Assembly (NCBI GenBank): GCA_965661085.1
Contig: CBFIDA010000010.1
Span: 1 to 45,297, forward strand
Direction: 5' to 3'
Length of the DNA stretch: 45,297 bases
Source of the DNA: CBFIDA01 sp965661085
Lineage (GTDB): Bacteria; Pseudomonadota; Gammaproteobacteria; Comchoanobacterales; Comchoanobacteraceae
The translations under genes were made by a program, and so were the position numbers. Below are positions 25,711 to 33,574 of this stretch, in pieces. Position 1 is the stretch's first letter, and each line of letters begins with the position of its first letter. The notes under the pieces are model-generated. The model was not told the DNA's origin, did not search any database, and saw only the letters and a list, made by a program, of their open reading frames with translations.

Positions 25711-25959
25711 AAAACGTGGGATTTATGGCCCAAACCCACTAGGCCATCACAGATCAACAGTGCTTCAATTATTGGACGTGCAGGCAAAGGCATGTCGCAT
25801 CATCAGATCAAAGCGAGTTGTGGCTGGCGACTCGATCAGATTTCAGACCGCTTAAAGCGCGATACGGGCGCTGCAACCAATCCTCAGGTGGGAAAGCAGG
25901 CCGTGCTTGCAGTCGCCATGACAGCACTTTCTCCATTGTTGAAACAAAGTCCCGTTTGA
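25711..25959 (+). pseudogene. In-frame extension after the ankyrin gene's TAG stop
   Basis: The ankyrin gene ends in TAG at 25708-25710. The same frame then stays open for 82 codons to a TGA at 25957, and the second part looks like protein (SIIGRAGKGMSHHQIKASC, then WRLDQISDRLKRDTGAATNP and VLAVAMTALSPLLKQ). An internal ATG at about 25793 could start a separate 55-residue ORF, but no ribosome site precedes it. The simplest reading is that the original gene was longer and was cut by a nonsense change; readthrough is possible but unproven. The rest of the gap to gpsA (25960-26118) holds nothing I recognise. Confidence 0.4.
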
Positions 25960-26118
25960 TGCCACGGCAACACCCACCAAAATGTACTGCATGTATCAAC
26001 ATCTCAGAGGATGGCGCATGCGCTAAGCTTCAGCTCAAAAGGGGATCAGTCCGCCCATTCTGTGCACCATCTGTCTGACAATCCAAAGCTTGGATGGCTG
26101 GTGTTTTAAGAGATGGGA

Positions 26119-26127
26119 TGCTATAGT
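26119..26127 (+). promoter_or_regulatory. Candidate extended -10 promoter of gpsA
   Basis: TGCTATAGT is an extended -10 (TGn plus TATAGT). Initiation near 26134 would leave a leader of about 19 bases with GGGAG 7 bases before the ATG. No clear -35. Confidence 0.4.
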
Positions 26128-26152
26128 CAATGCAACTTATTGGGAGTGCACC

Positions 26153-27163
26153 ATGTCAGAGCAATCAAGAAAAATCGCCATTCTGGGCACAGGTGCCTGG
26201 GGTACTGCGTTGGCCATTCACTTGGCCAAACTCGGCCATCATGTGCGTATGTGGGGGCGTGATGAAGCTCAAACCGCACTCATGCAGCGTTCGCGGATCA
26301 ACGATCGATATTTGCCACGCCATACGTTGCCCGATGGTGTGATGGTGAGCTCGGACTTGTCGGCCACACTTTCTGATGCTCAAGCAATGGTTTGTATGAT
26401 GCCAAGTCGTGCTTTTGGTGAGTTTCTTGCCTTGGTGGCACCGTATCATCAGGGACAAGTGATCATGTGGGGCTGCAAGGGGCTGTTGCAACACAAAGAC
26501 AGCATGTTTTTTCATCATGCTGTACGCCAAGTTTTAGGCGCTTCCACACCAGTGGTGGCATTGTCTGGGCCTTCATTTGCGCAAGAATTGGCGAATGGTA
26601 TGCCCACTGCAGTGGTTTTGGCCAGTGATCAAGTCGGTGTTTTGGACGATGTGTTGCCTTGCTTCCATGGAGGATCGCTGCGCTGCTATCGTTCTTTGGA
26701 TTTGGAGGCGGTGCAGCTTTGTGGCACTTACAAAAACATTTTGGCCGTTGCCGCAGGCATTTCTGATGGTTTGGGTTTGGGGGCCAATGCGCGAAGCGCT
26801 TTGATCACCCGTGGGCTGGCAGAAATTGTCCGTTTGGCAGAATGTTTGGGGTCGCGGGTTCAGCCATTCATGGGGTTGGCAGGCTTGGGTGACATGATTT
26901 TATCCAGCACCAGTGATTTGTCTCGAAATCGTCGTTTGGGTTTGCAGTTGGGACAAGGTCGCACCTTGTCAGAGGCCAAAGCGGCTTTGGGCATGCACAC
27001 CATCGAATCGATTTCCAATGTGCAAGCCTTGTTGGCGTTGGCGGCACAGTATATGGTGGAGTTGCCGATCGCTGTGGCGGTGCAGCAAGTGGTGGAAGGC
27101 CATGTGCAGCCGGCCGATGCTTTGACGCAGTTGTTGTCGAGAGGTCCAAAAGCTGAGGCATGA
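26153..27163 (+). CDS. gpsA: Glycerol-3-phosphate dehydrogenase (NAD(P)+)
   Basis: Makes sn-glycerol 3-phosphate from dihydroxyacetone phosphate for phospholipid synthesis. The 336-residue product has the N-terminal dinucleotide motif ILGTGAWGTALA, then ALSGPSFAQELANGMP and CGTYKNILAVAAGISDGLGL with the catalytic lysine. GLAGLGDMILSSTSDLSRNR lies in the substrate domain. ATG 26153 has GGGAG 7 bases upstream; the longer frame from 26090 would include the promoter. It converges with trmL, the stops being about 5 bases apart. Confidence 0.97.
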   Translation: MSEQSRKIAILGTGAWGTALAIHLAKLGHHVRMWGRDEAQTALMQRSRINDRYLPRHTLPDGVMVSSDLSATLSDAQAMVCMMPSRAFGEFLALVAPYHQGQVIMWGCKGLLQHKDSMFFHHAVRQVLGASTPVVALSGPSFAQELANGMPTAVVLASDQVGVLDDVLPCFHGGSLRCYRSLDLEAVQLCGTYKNILAVAAGISDGLGLGANARSALITRGLAEIVRLAECLGSRVQPFMGLAGLGDMILSSTSDLSRNRRLGLQLGQGRTLSEAKAALGMHTIESISNVQALLALAAQYMVELPIAVAVQQVVEGHVQPADALTQLLSRGPKAEA

Positions 27164-27167
27164 TGCG

Positions 27168-27641
27168 TCAATTTAAGCTTAAGAAGTCCATTTGTCTGAG
27201 TGCTTCATAGGCAATGACTGCGACGCTGTTTGACAGATTCAAACTGCGGCTCTGTGGCTGCATCGGAATGCGTATGCGATCGGTGATTTTGGCATGATGC
27301 AACGCATCGTTGGGCAGGCCGCGTGTTTCGGGTCCAAACATCAACACATCACCAGCTTTGAATGCCACATCGGTGTAGTGCACACTGCCTTTTGTGCTGC
27401 AGGCAAAACAGTGTGCTGTATCAGGCAAGTTGGCCCACAAGTCCTCCAGGTGCCGATGGACTTGCACTTGACTCCATTCGTGATAATCCAAACCAGCACG
27501 TCTCAGTTTTTTTGCATCAAGGTTAAAACCGAGTGGTTCAATCAAGTGCAAAGCGCATCCTGTGTTGGCACATAAGCGCATGATGTTGCCTGTGTTGGGT
27601 GGAATCTCAGGCTCATACAAGACAATATGCAGTGGAAACAT
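27168..27641 (-). CDS. trmL: tRNA (cytidine/uridine-2'-O-)-methyltransferase TrmL
   Basis: SPOUT methyltransferase that modifies the wobble nucleotide of tRNA-Leu isoacceptors. The 157-residue product has the family marks: PEIPPNTGNIMRLCANTG at the N-terminus, LRRAGLDYHEW, the S-adenosylmethionine knot FGPETRGLP and RIPMQPQSRSLNLSNSVAVI. ATG 27641 is the normal family start. It is about 20 bases downstream of lptC on the same strand, so it may be read with the kds-lpt operon. Confidence 0.95.
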   Translation of the reverse strand: MFPLHIVLYEPEIPPNTGNIMRLCANTGCALHLIEPLGFNLDAKKLRRAGLDYHEWSQVQVHRHLEDLWANLPDTAHCFACSTKGSVHYTDVAFKAGDVLMFGPETRGLPNDALHHAKITDRIRIPMQPQSRSLNLSNSVAVIAYEALRQMDFLSLN

Positions 27642-27664
27642 GGTGCGTACCGTGAATCTTGGGG

Positions 27665-28219
27665 TTATTGCGGCATCAGCATGGTCACCTGGGACAACAT
27701 TTTGACCTGTTTGGTTTTGATGTTGGCTTCAATGCCCTTGGCTTGCATGTGCTGATGATTGTTGACAATGTCAATTGTATCGTGTGACGTGAGGATTTTT
27801 GTGCGATTGTTGTATACAAAGTTTTGGCCTTTGTAAACAACATGGCTTTTGTGCGGATCGTCCAACGTCAAAACGCATTGGCCTTTGAGATACAGCATTT
27901 TTTTCTTTTGCAAATACAATGCATGATCCGCACGTATGCGCCAGTGTCCATGTTGATCAAATGTGCCATGCATGCCAAAGGCTTCGATGCGACGTTTGGC
28001 CAGATCGATGATGGCATGTTTGGCCTTCAAGTGTGATCGGCAATGCTGCTTGGCATCAAAAGAAAAACACTGATCGATGTTTTTGAAGTGCAGTGCCCAT
28101 GCAGTTTGGCTGATGGCGAGCCCAATTAGGATATGGCGTGCGGCGCGGCCAAATCTTTGAGGGTCAGGCCAAATGTTTGACAGATGTCTTGGAGTTTTTC
28201 GGGGTGTAAGGTCAAGCAT
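27665..28219 (-). CDS. lptC: LptC-like lipopolysaccharide export protein
   Basis: LptC links the inner-membrane LptBFG transporter to the periplasmic LptA bridge. The 184-residue frame has a hydrophobic segment near 29-45 (ILIGLAISQTAWALHF) and a beta-jellyroll-like body (HWRIRADHALYLQKKKMLYL, FVYNNRTKILTSHDTIDIV). It ends in ANIKTKQVKMLSQVTMLM, close to LptC and LptA ends. The position after kdsC is the classical lptC slot. The only ATG in frame (28219) makes it overlap kdsC by 94 bases, adding about 28 cytoplasmic residues before the helix; a non-ATG start nearer the kdsC end is possible. lptA and lptB do not follow. Confidence 0.72.
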   Translation of the reverse strand: MLDLTPRKTPRHLSNIWPDPQRFGRAARHILIGLAISQTAWALHFKNIDQCFSFDAKQHCRSHLKAKHAIIDLAKRRIEAFGMHGTFDQHGHWRIRADHALYLQKKKMLYLKGQCVLTLDDPHKSHVVYKGQNFVYNNRTKILTSHDTIDIVNNHQHMQAKGIEANIKTKQVKMLSQVTMLMPQ

Positions 28220-28707
28220 AGCAGCTCACAGAGTTCTCTAACCGCACCTTCGCCACCCTTGGCTTGGGTGATGAAATGTGCAACAGCTTGTGTTGGGCCT
28301 ACAGCATTGCATGGTGCTGCAGCAAAGCCAACCTGACGCATGATCGGGATGTCCGGCCAGTCGTCTCCAATGTATGCAAATTGTGCATTTGTAAAGCCTG
28401 TCTGCGTTTTAAGATCTTCAAATGCTTTTTGTTTGTGGTCGCAGCCTTGATAGATGTATTTGGCGCCAAGCGGGGTGAGGCGACTGCGTATGGCCTGACT
28501 GTTGCTGCCAGTGATCACTGCCAACGTGATGCCACATTCGCTGAGAATTTTTAAACCAAGGCCATCTTTGGCATTGAAAACCTTGAATGCGTCGCCTTGA
28601 TCGCTGTAAAAAAGTGCACCAGTGGTCAGGACGCCGTCCACATCACAGATCAAACATCGAATGTCTTTCAATTGAGTTTTTACAGTCGCTGTGATGGGTG
28701 TGATCAT
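28126..28707 (-). CDS. kdsC: 3-deoxy-D-manno-octulosonate 8-phosphate phosphatase KdsC
   Basis: Removes phosphate from Kdo 8-phosphate in lipopolysaccharide core synthesis. HAD-family enzyme without a large cap. The 193-residue product has the nucleophile motif CDVDGVLT (Asp22 and Asp24), then FNAKDGLGLKIL, AVITGSNSQAIRSR and YIGDDWPDIPIMRQVG with the second acidic pair. ATG 28707 overlaps the kdsD stop (ATGA), so the two are coupled. The C-terminus is longer than in E. coli by a few residues. Confidence 0.95.
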   Translation of the reverse strand: MITPITATVKTQLKDIRCLICDVDGVLTTGALFYSDQGDAFKVFNAKDGLGLKILSECGITLAVITGSNSQAIRSRLTPLGAKYIYQGCDHKQKAFEDLKTQTGFTNAQFAYIGDDWPDIPIMRQVGFAAAPCNAVGPTQAVAHFITQAKGGEGAVRELCELLCLTLHPEKLQDICQTFGLTLKDLAAPHAIS

Positions 28708-29708
28708 GGTTGTTCCAGTTGAAGCAGGTCATGCAAATGGGCCACACCAATGGGCGCATTGTGCACATCGGTGACCACCAAGGCGGTGATGCGATTTTTT
28801 TTCATGGTCTCAAGGGCTGCAGATGCTAGCATGGATGTGGGGCATGTCACGGCCTGATGTGTCATCACATCTTTGACCAAAGTGGCATGAATGTCAATCC
28901 CTTGGTCTAAGACTCGACGCAAATCGCCGTCGGTAAAAATACCAACCAGTTTTCGATCGGCATTGACAATCAAGGTCAGACCCAGTCTTTTTTGGTTCAT
29001 TTCAATCAAGACGCGATTCAATCGATCATCTGGATGCGATATGGGTATGGCTTCGCCTTGATGCATGGTGTGGGCCACGGTGAGGGTCAGTTGTTTGCCC
29101 AAATGCCCGCCCGGATGTGCCAGTGCAAAATCTTCTTTGGTGAAATCACGCTGTTTTAAAAGCGCAATGGCCAACGCATCGCCCATGACCAGTGCAGCTG
29201 TGGTGCTTGAAGTGGGCGCCAAACCCAAAGGGCAGGCCTCTTCTTGGACACTGATGTCTAAACTGACTGTTGCCGCATTGGCCAGTTTGGAATTGGCGCG
29301 TCCAGTCAAGCTGATTAAGGGTATGCGCATTTGTTTGATGCGAGGCAAAATGGCTGTGATTTCTTCGGTGTGGCCCGAATATGAGATGGCCAGAATGACA
29401 TCACGTGGTGTCATCATGCCCAAGTCGCCATGACTTGCTTCACCAGGGTGCACAAAAAAAGCAGGTGTGCCCGTGCTGGCAAGGGTGGCGGCTATTTTGA
29501 TGCCAATGTGGCCTGATTTGCCCATGCCTGTGACAATCACACGACCTTTGCATTGCAATAAAATTTGACAGGCCTCAGTGAAACTGTTGTTGAGTCGATT
29601 TTTGAGGCTGAGGATTGCATTGGCTTCAATGGCAATGGTCTCATGTGCCGACTGAAGCAGAGACTGTAAATTGGATTCTGAACGTGTGGCGTTGATCATG
29701 ACAGTCAT
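28704..29708 (-). CDS. kdsD: Arabinose-5-phosphate isomerase KdsD
   Basis: Converts ribulose 5-phosphate to arabinose 5-phosphate, the first step to Kdo. The 334-residue product has an N-terminal SIS sugar-isomerase domain (VTGMGKSGHIGIKIAATLAS, HPGEASHGDLGM, SYSGHTEEI, LAPTSSTTA) and a pair of C-terminal CBS domains (from about 205; IFTDGDLRRVLDQG, MKKNRITALVV). The start is ATG 29708 or 29699; the TTG at 29723 is less likely because a promoter candidate ends about there. First gene of kdsD-kdsC-lptC. Confidence 0.95.
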   Translation of the reverse strand: MTVMINATRSESNLQSLLQSAHETIAIEANAILSLKNRLNNSFTEACQILLQCKGRVIVTGMGKSGHIGIKIAATLASTGTPAFFVHPGEASHGDLGMMTPRDVILAISYSGHTEEITAILPRIKQMRIPLISLTGRANSKLANAATVSLDISVQEEACPLGLAPTSSTTAALVMGDALAIALLKQRDFTKEDFALAHPGGHLGKQLTLTVAHTMHQGEAIPISHPDDRLNRVLIEMNQKRLGLTLIVNADRKLVGIFTDGDLRRVLDQGIDIHATLVKDVMTHQAVTCPTSMLASAALETMKKNRITALVVTDVHNAPIGVAHLHDLLQLEQP

Positions 29709-29724
29709 CTGGCTATAAGACAAT

Positions 29725-29738
29725 AAATGTTAACATTT
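29725..29738. promoter_or_regulatory. 14-bp palindrome overlapping the kdsD promoter, candidate operator
   Basis: AAATGTTAACATTT is a perfect palindrome covering the predicted -10 and the adjacent spacer bases, a typical site for a dimeric repressor. The binding protein is unknown; an AT-rich match by chance is possible. Confidence 0.35.
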
Positions 29739-29755
29739 TTTAGTGGAAATGACAA
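29727..29755 (-). promoter_or_regulatory. Candidate promoter of kdsD-kdsC-lptC
   Basis: On the minus strand TTGTCA (29755-29750) and TAACAT (29732-29727) are exactly 17 bases apart, with initiation near 29720 and the ATG at 29708. The -10 lies inside the palindrome at 29725-29738. Confidence 0.45.
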
Positions 29756-30243
29756 GCATTGTCTTGCGCCCATTGAGGCATTGACTGTGCCGGATTGATT
29801 GCGTTGTGGCACAGCATGTGCATTTGGTGGCGTGTTGCCAATAACCTGGGTGTGTCTGATGTGTTTTGAGATAAAGCCCATGGCCGTCACATTTAAAGGT
29901 TCTGCGCCAGTTTGACACTATTGAAGAGGGGATGCGCATGCCACTCAACCAGACATCGTGAAGGCAAAACGCACTTGCTTTGATTGACAGCAGCCCAAAA
30001 TGTCCAACAATGCTTCTGGTCTCAACATGCTAAAAAGTGATTTTGAATCAATTTTTCATCCATGACGCAAACCATGTTGTACAACAATTTTATTTTCGTT
30101 CTCCTCATTGCTACGAACATGATGGCGTGTTTGTATTTCCGGGGATTGTGACTGCTTCTGCCAAACAAAATAGGGGAGTATGAATGTTTTTCAACACGAT
30201 GGACCATATTTTCTTGACAAGCCAATGATTTTCAAATTGAAAT
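29739..30243 (+). other. Gap between kdsD and the second ankyrin gene, no clear gene
   Basis: About 500 bases without a supported long gene. Near its right end an ATG at 30180 right after AGGGGAG opens a 56-codon ORF to 30350 (MNVFQHDGPYFLDKPMIFK at its start) in a different frame from the ankyrin gene. The site-to-start distance is too short to be convincing. TTGACA at 30214-30219 with TGAAAT 18 bases on is a weak promoter candidate. Otherwise I see nothing in it. Confidence 0.4.
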
Positions 30244-31095
30244 GTGATTTGGTATCAAACGATAGGTCACACCATCCACACCGAACAAAAAAATTCGAAG
30301 TCGTTGGGTCGTATTCCCTTTGCCTCATGTTCTGCACAGATGATGTCTGATCATGGGTGGGGCATTGAGCCTTCTGATTGTAAAGGTTCTGTGTATGCGA
30401 TGGCAGCGTGTCAGCATGGCATGGATGAGAAGTCATCATCCCATGGTCCTAACAGAGGCGGCCACAGGTTTGGTGGGGGCTTTTTTTTACAGATGGTTAC
30501 GCCACCCCCTACCGTCAAAGCCATTGAGAAAACCCTCTCATCTGCCGATGGTCGTGCCTTAACACTGACTGGGCCTCAGCAACCAGTGAGGTTGGCCGTT
30601 GATCTTGTTGATGCGAGATCAAGCGCCCGCCATAACATGCTGTATGAACGAAAGCATGGCAGGGCACCATGCTTATCTCAAGAAGTATGGGGTGATGATG
30701 ACAACAACGATGATGGGTTGCCAGTAAAAAGAAGCGAAATGGTGGAGGTTCAGCATGCCCATGAAGGTAGAATTGACCAGTTGTTGATCTTGTCTGCACT
30801 GCAAGGTCATGCCTTGCATGTTCAAATTTTTCTCAAAGCTGGTGCACATCAAGAGGCTCAATCTTCATATGGGTATACGGCTCTGATCTGTGCTGCATAC
30901 CAAGGCCATGCCGAGGTTGTCCGAATCTTGATCGAGGCAAATGCCAAAATGGAGGTTGTGAACAAACACACCATGACGCCGCTGATGGTTGCTGTGGCAG
31001 GAGGACATGAAAGGGTTGTTGATTTTTTGATAGAAAAAAGGCGTCTATCCGTTGTTGTCATACACGGGTCGATTCGGCTTTGCTTTGCGCCATAA
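30244..31095 (+). CDS. Ankyrin-repeat protein, 5' part of a frameshifted gene
   Basis: The frame runs from a GTG at 30244 to 31095, but the true start is unclear: ATGs at 30340, 30343 and 30493 lack good ribosome sites. The first about 175 codons are low-complexity and polar with an acidic patch (WGDDDNNDDG). Ankyrin units then follow (YTALICAAYQGHAEVVRILI, then MTPLMVAVAGGHERVVDFLI). The repeat breaks off right after LIEK at an A6 run (31034-31039), with a short meaningless tail. The next ankyrin unit continues in the -1 frame, so this and the following entry were almost certainly one gene. Confidence 0.6.
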   Translation: MIWYQTIGHTIHTEQKNSKSLGRIPFASCSAQMMSDHGWGIEPSDCKGSVYAMAACQHGMDEKSSSHGPNRGGHRFGGGFFLQMVTPPPTVKAIEKTLSSADGRALTLTGPQQPVRLAVDLVDARSSARHNMLYERKHGRAPCLSQEVWGDDDNNDDGLPVKRSEMVEVQHAHEGRIDQLLILSALQGHALHVQIFLKAGAHQEAQSSYGYTALICAAYQGHAEVVRILIEANAKMEVVNKHTMTPLMVAVAGGHERVVDFLIEKRRLSVVVIHGSIRLCFAP

Positions 31096-31949
31096 AATGT
31101 GCGCACAAGGCCATTGCCTTAAAATTGATTGAAAACAAGGCAGACATCAATCGTTGTGATCGTCGTGGCCAAACTGCCTTGATCGCAGCCATAAACAGAG
31201 GCCACCAAGACATTGCGGTGTGCTTGATTCAAAATAAGGCAGATTTTAATGCTGAGCATAAATATGGTGACGCATTGCGGTATGCAATAAGAAAGACACA
31301 CTTGCAGGTGATTGCTGCTTTGCTTGAAAGAGGGGCATCGCTGCTTAAAATGGGCAAAGACACGATAGCCATGCATCAAGCCTTAAAAAAGAAAACGGTC
31401 ATGTTGCCCATTTTGTCTTTCTTCTTGTCACCACGTCCTGATTTCTCCCAAAAATTGGATGACGTGTATGGACAGTCAGATCGGCCCAAAAAGATACAGG
31501 AGTTTGGTAAATTTTTCCCAATGCTTCGGGAATTACGGCAAGCTTATTTCAAGGCCGTATCAAATTGGGATGATTGGGAGGACTGGCATGCGCCTGACAA
31601 TGATGCGGCCAAATCTTGTGTCAGCCTGCTTCATAAGATTTTACGCCGAGAGCATTTGCCAGCCAGGTATCATGCTGGGTTGTTTGAAGCGCTTAAGTTT
31701 GAGGTTTATCGCATACGACAATGGTATGATGTCATGGCAAGACTACAAGGCCCACCACATTTGGTGAACTTGGTGTCGGATTACATTGGGTCACCGCTTT
31801 TATCTGCCAATCGACCCGAGGCACTGCTCACAGAAATGGATCAACAAAAGCCTGTCTTCAATCCAGCTAAGCTGGTCAAATCAGGCACAACAAAAAGAAA
31901 CAATCCCGACCAATCCACCACGCAAGCAAAAAAACAAGCCAGGCACTGA
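31080..31949 (+). CDS. Ankyrin-repeat protein, 3' part of a frameshifted gene
   Basis: This frame continues the ankyrin array without a gap: reading back before 31080 gives KKASIRCCHTRVDSALLCAI directly behind the LIEK of the 5' part. Units ADINRCDRRGQTALIAAINR and ADFNAEHKYGDALRYAIRK follow. Then comes a helical C-terminal domain of about 170 residues not recognised (FFPMLRELRQAYFKAVSNWD, LVNLVSDYIGSPLLSAN) and a basic tail (KKQARH). There is no usable start of its own, only TTG at 31080. Coding signal stays good to the stop, which argues for a recent change or a recoded gene rather than long decay. Confidence 0.6.
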   Translation: MLCAIKCAHKAIALKLIENKADINRCDRRGQTALIAAINRGHQDIAVCLIQNKADFNAEHKYGDALRYAIRKTHLQVIAALLERGASLLKMGKDTIAMHQALKKKTVMLPILSFFLSPRPDFSQKLDDVYGQSDRPKKIQEFGKFFPMLRELRQAYFKAVSNWDDWEDWHAPDNDAAKSCVSLLHKILRREHLPARYHAGLFEALKFEVYRIRQWYDVMARLQGPPHLVNLVSDYIGSPLLSANRPEALLTEMDQQKPVFNPAKLVKSGTTKRNNPDQSTTQAKKQARH

Positions 31950-32637
31950 GTCTCACACGATGAAGGGCTGCATGTGTGATCAATCTTCCTGGTTTTTTTG
32001 CCAGCATTGCATGATGTGTGGGCAGAGTGTCGGTCGTTGCAAACTTCTGCGTCGTTTTGCAGAGTTGTGAGCCTTCTGGAAGTTGAGCAGATGCGCTTTG
32101 AATGTTCATGCGTTCCATCGTGATGGCACTTAATGGTCGACGCATTTTCGGGGCATTGGTTTTGTGATCCAGCATTCAATGTCGTCTAGAAGATCACAAA
32201 GGCATAACATGGAGCGTAAGCCGAAGCAAAATTTGGACAACGCGGTTGAACAAAGTGCTGTGCGTCAGGATCATTCATGACAGTGTGGCTCATATCAGGC
32301 ACCATTTTCACCCGATAGCTTTGGAAGTTTGATGCCATGGTATGAGCTGACTTTTCATGCAGTTCAGCGCAAAGGAACGTGCTGGTCAGTTTGATTACAG
32401 CCAACAGGTGGCGTTGTCCTTTCTTGGTGCACGCATTGTGGCGCTGGCTGTGTTGCATCGGGTTGGGCCCTGATGGGTTGAAAGTGAGTGAAGCATGCGT
32501 TAATATGAACAAATCTCTGTATATCATTGGGTTTTTGTTTTGAAAGACAGAAAGAAAACAGATGTTCCACGGCATCATGGCAATCATCTTGATGTGTTGG
32601 AAGAGAAAGAGGAAAATACGAATGGTATCAATCCCTG
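31950..32637 (+). other. Gap between the second ankyrin gene and sufE, no clear gene
   Basis: About 690 bases without a supported gene. A 36-codon Cys-rich ORF starts at ATG 31960 (FFCQHCMMCGQSVGRCK) but has no ribosome site. The minus-strand frame 32186-32587 has no recognisable sequence. The stretch lies next to a damaged ankyrin gene and may be decayed accessory DNA. Confidence 0.4.
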
Positions 32638-32666
32638 TTGATGCCGTGGCTTTTTGCCGTTATATT
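32638..32666 (+). promoter_or_regulatory. Candidate promoter of sufE
   Basis: TTGATG (32638-32643) and TATATT (32661-32666) are exactly 17 bases apart; initiation near 32673 gives a leader of about 16 bases with GGAG at 32677-32680. This also argues against a longer protein starting upstream. Confidence 0.45.
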
Positions 32667-32688
32667 TTTAGGGTGTGGAGCAGTCATC

Positions 32689-33108
32689 ATGCAAACATTT
32701 CAAACCATCCATGAAGCAGAGCAGCATTTGGTCAGTCAATTTGATTGGCTGGAAGATTGGCAACAAAAATATGCGTACATTATAGATTTGGGCAAAGCAC
32801 TGCCTGAGATGCCAGCAGATTTGATGACAGATGCCCATTTGGTTCGGGGGTGTCAGGCGCAAGTTTGGATGGTGGCGGACATTGAAGACGGGCGATTTGG
32901 ACTGCAAGCGACCAGCGATGCTCGAATTGTTCAAGGGCTGATTGCCATCATGTGTTTGTTGTATCAAGATCGCACTTTGGCTGCCATTCAAGCATACGAT
33001 CATGGGTTTGCAGATCGATTGGGGTTGCGCAGTCATTTGAGCCCAACCCGCGCCAATGGCTTGAATCACATGCTGGCGTTCATCCGTCAACAGGCGATGA
33101 TCGCGTGA
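32689..33108 (+). CDS. sufE: Sulfur-transfer protein SufE
   Basis: Accepts persulfide sulfur from SufS and passes it to SufB. The 139-residue product has the family fold, with Cys55 in LVRGCQAQVW, the N-terminal WQQKYAYIIDLGKALP and the C-terminal GLRSHLSPTRANGLNHML. ATG 32689 has GGAG about 8 bases upstream. It is 28 kb away in this window from the suf operon that needs it, with its own promoter, so the sulfur donor and scaffold may be regulated separately. It converges with dksA. Confidence 0.93.
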   Translation: MQTFQTIHEAEQHLVSQFDWLEDWQQKYAYIIDLGKALPEMPADLMTDAHLVRGCQAQVWMVADIEDGRFGLQATSDARIVQGLIAIMCLLYQDRTLAAIQAYDHGFADRLGLRSHLSPTRANGLNHMLAFIRQQAMIA

Positions 33109-33121
33109 TGATCATGCCCTT

Positions 33122-33574
33122 TTAGGCCTCTTCGTCGGTGACGTCTTCATTGAACTCTTTTTCACGTTCTTCAAGAATCGATTTGGCATCCACTGAGAGT
33201 GTGGCGGTTGGACGCAGCAGCAAGCGGGGTAGGCCAATGGGCTCACCGGTCTCCTCACAAAAACCATATTCGTTGTTGTCGATTTGAGACAAAGAATATT
33301 CAATTTTTTTGAGCAACTTTAGTTCTCGGTCAATGATTTTGAGTTGCAAAGAACGTTCTTCGGTTTGTGTCGCTTGATCTGAAGTGTCTGAACTGCGTTC
33401 TTCTGCTGAGAGTGCTTGTCTGACTTGCTCAATGTGCTGTTCGGTTTCAATGGCCAATGTTTTCAAGCGATGTTTGAAAAATGACAGCTGTGTGTCATTC
33501 ATGTAAGTGGCTGCATCGTTTTGCATGGCAAGAATTTGTGCCTCGGTGGGCATGTTGGTTTCGGCGTTGTGCAT
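33122..33574 (-). CDS. dksA: DksA-family transcription factor with one zinc-site cysteine
   Basis: DksA binds in the RNA polymerase secondary channel and, with ppGpp, tunes rRNA and stress promoters. The 150-residue product keeps the coiled-coil tip residues in the D-x-x-D-x-A pattern (Asp63, Asp66, Ala68) needed for function. At the zinc site only Cys106 of the four cysteines remains: FGFCEETG style (here YGFCEETG) and TLSVDAK replace CxxC and CxxC. That is the pattern of alphaproteobacterial and DksA2-like, zinc-independent proteins, unlike the E. coli form. ATG 33574 follows GGGGAAG closely. Confidence 0.88.
   Translation of the reverse strand: MHNAETNMPTEAQILAMQNDAATYMNDTQLSFFKHRLKTLAIETEQHIEQVRQALSAEERSSDTSDQATQTEERSLQLKIIDRELKLLKKIEYSLSQIDNNEYGFCEETGEPIGLPRLLLRPTATLSVDAKSILEEREKEFNEDVTDEEA

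Noticed and set aside
31034..31040. A-AAA-AAG slippery heptamer for programmed -1 frameshifting
   Set aside because: The heptamer is present in letters but not in the needed phase: the incoming frame reads GAA AAA AGG, so tandem slippage would mispair. An indel or transcriptional slippage is more likely.
31960..32070. 36-codon Cys-rich ORF after the second ankyrin gene
   Set aside because: No ribosome site, and it is an in-frame piece of a longer frame overlapping the ankyrin gene; kept only as a note in the gap entry.
32638..32700. Lipoprotein-like signal (VIFLGC) just upstream of sufE in the same frame
   Set aside because: SufE is a cytoplasmic sulfur-transfer protein, the normal start with a ribosome site is 32689, and the upstream bases form a well-spaced promoter.
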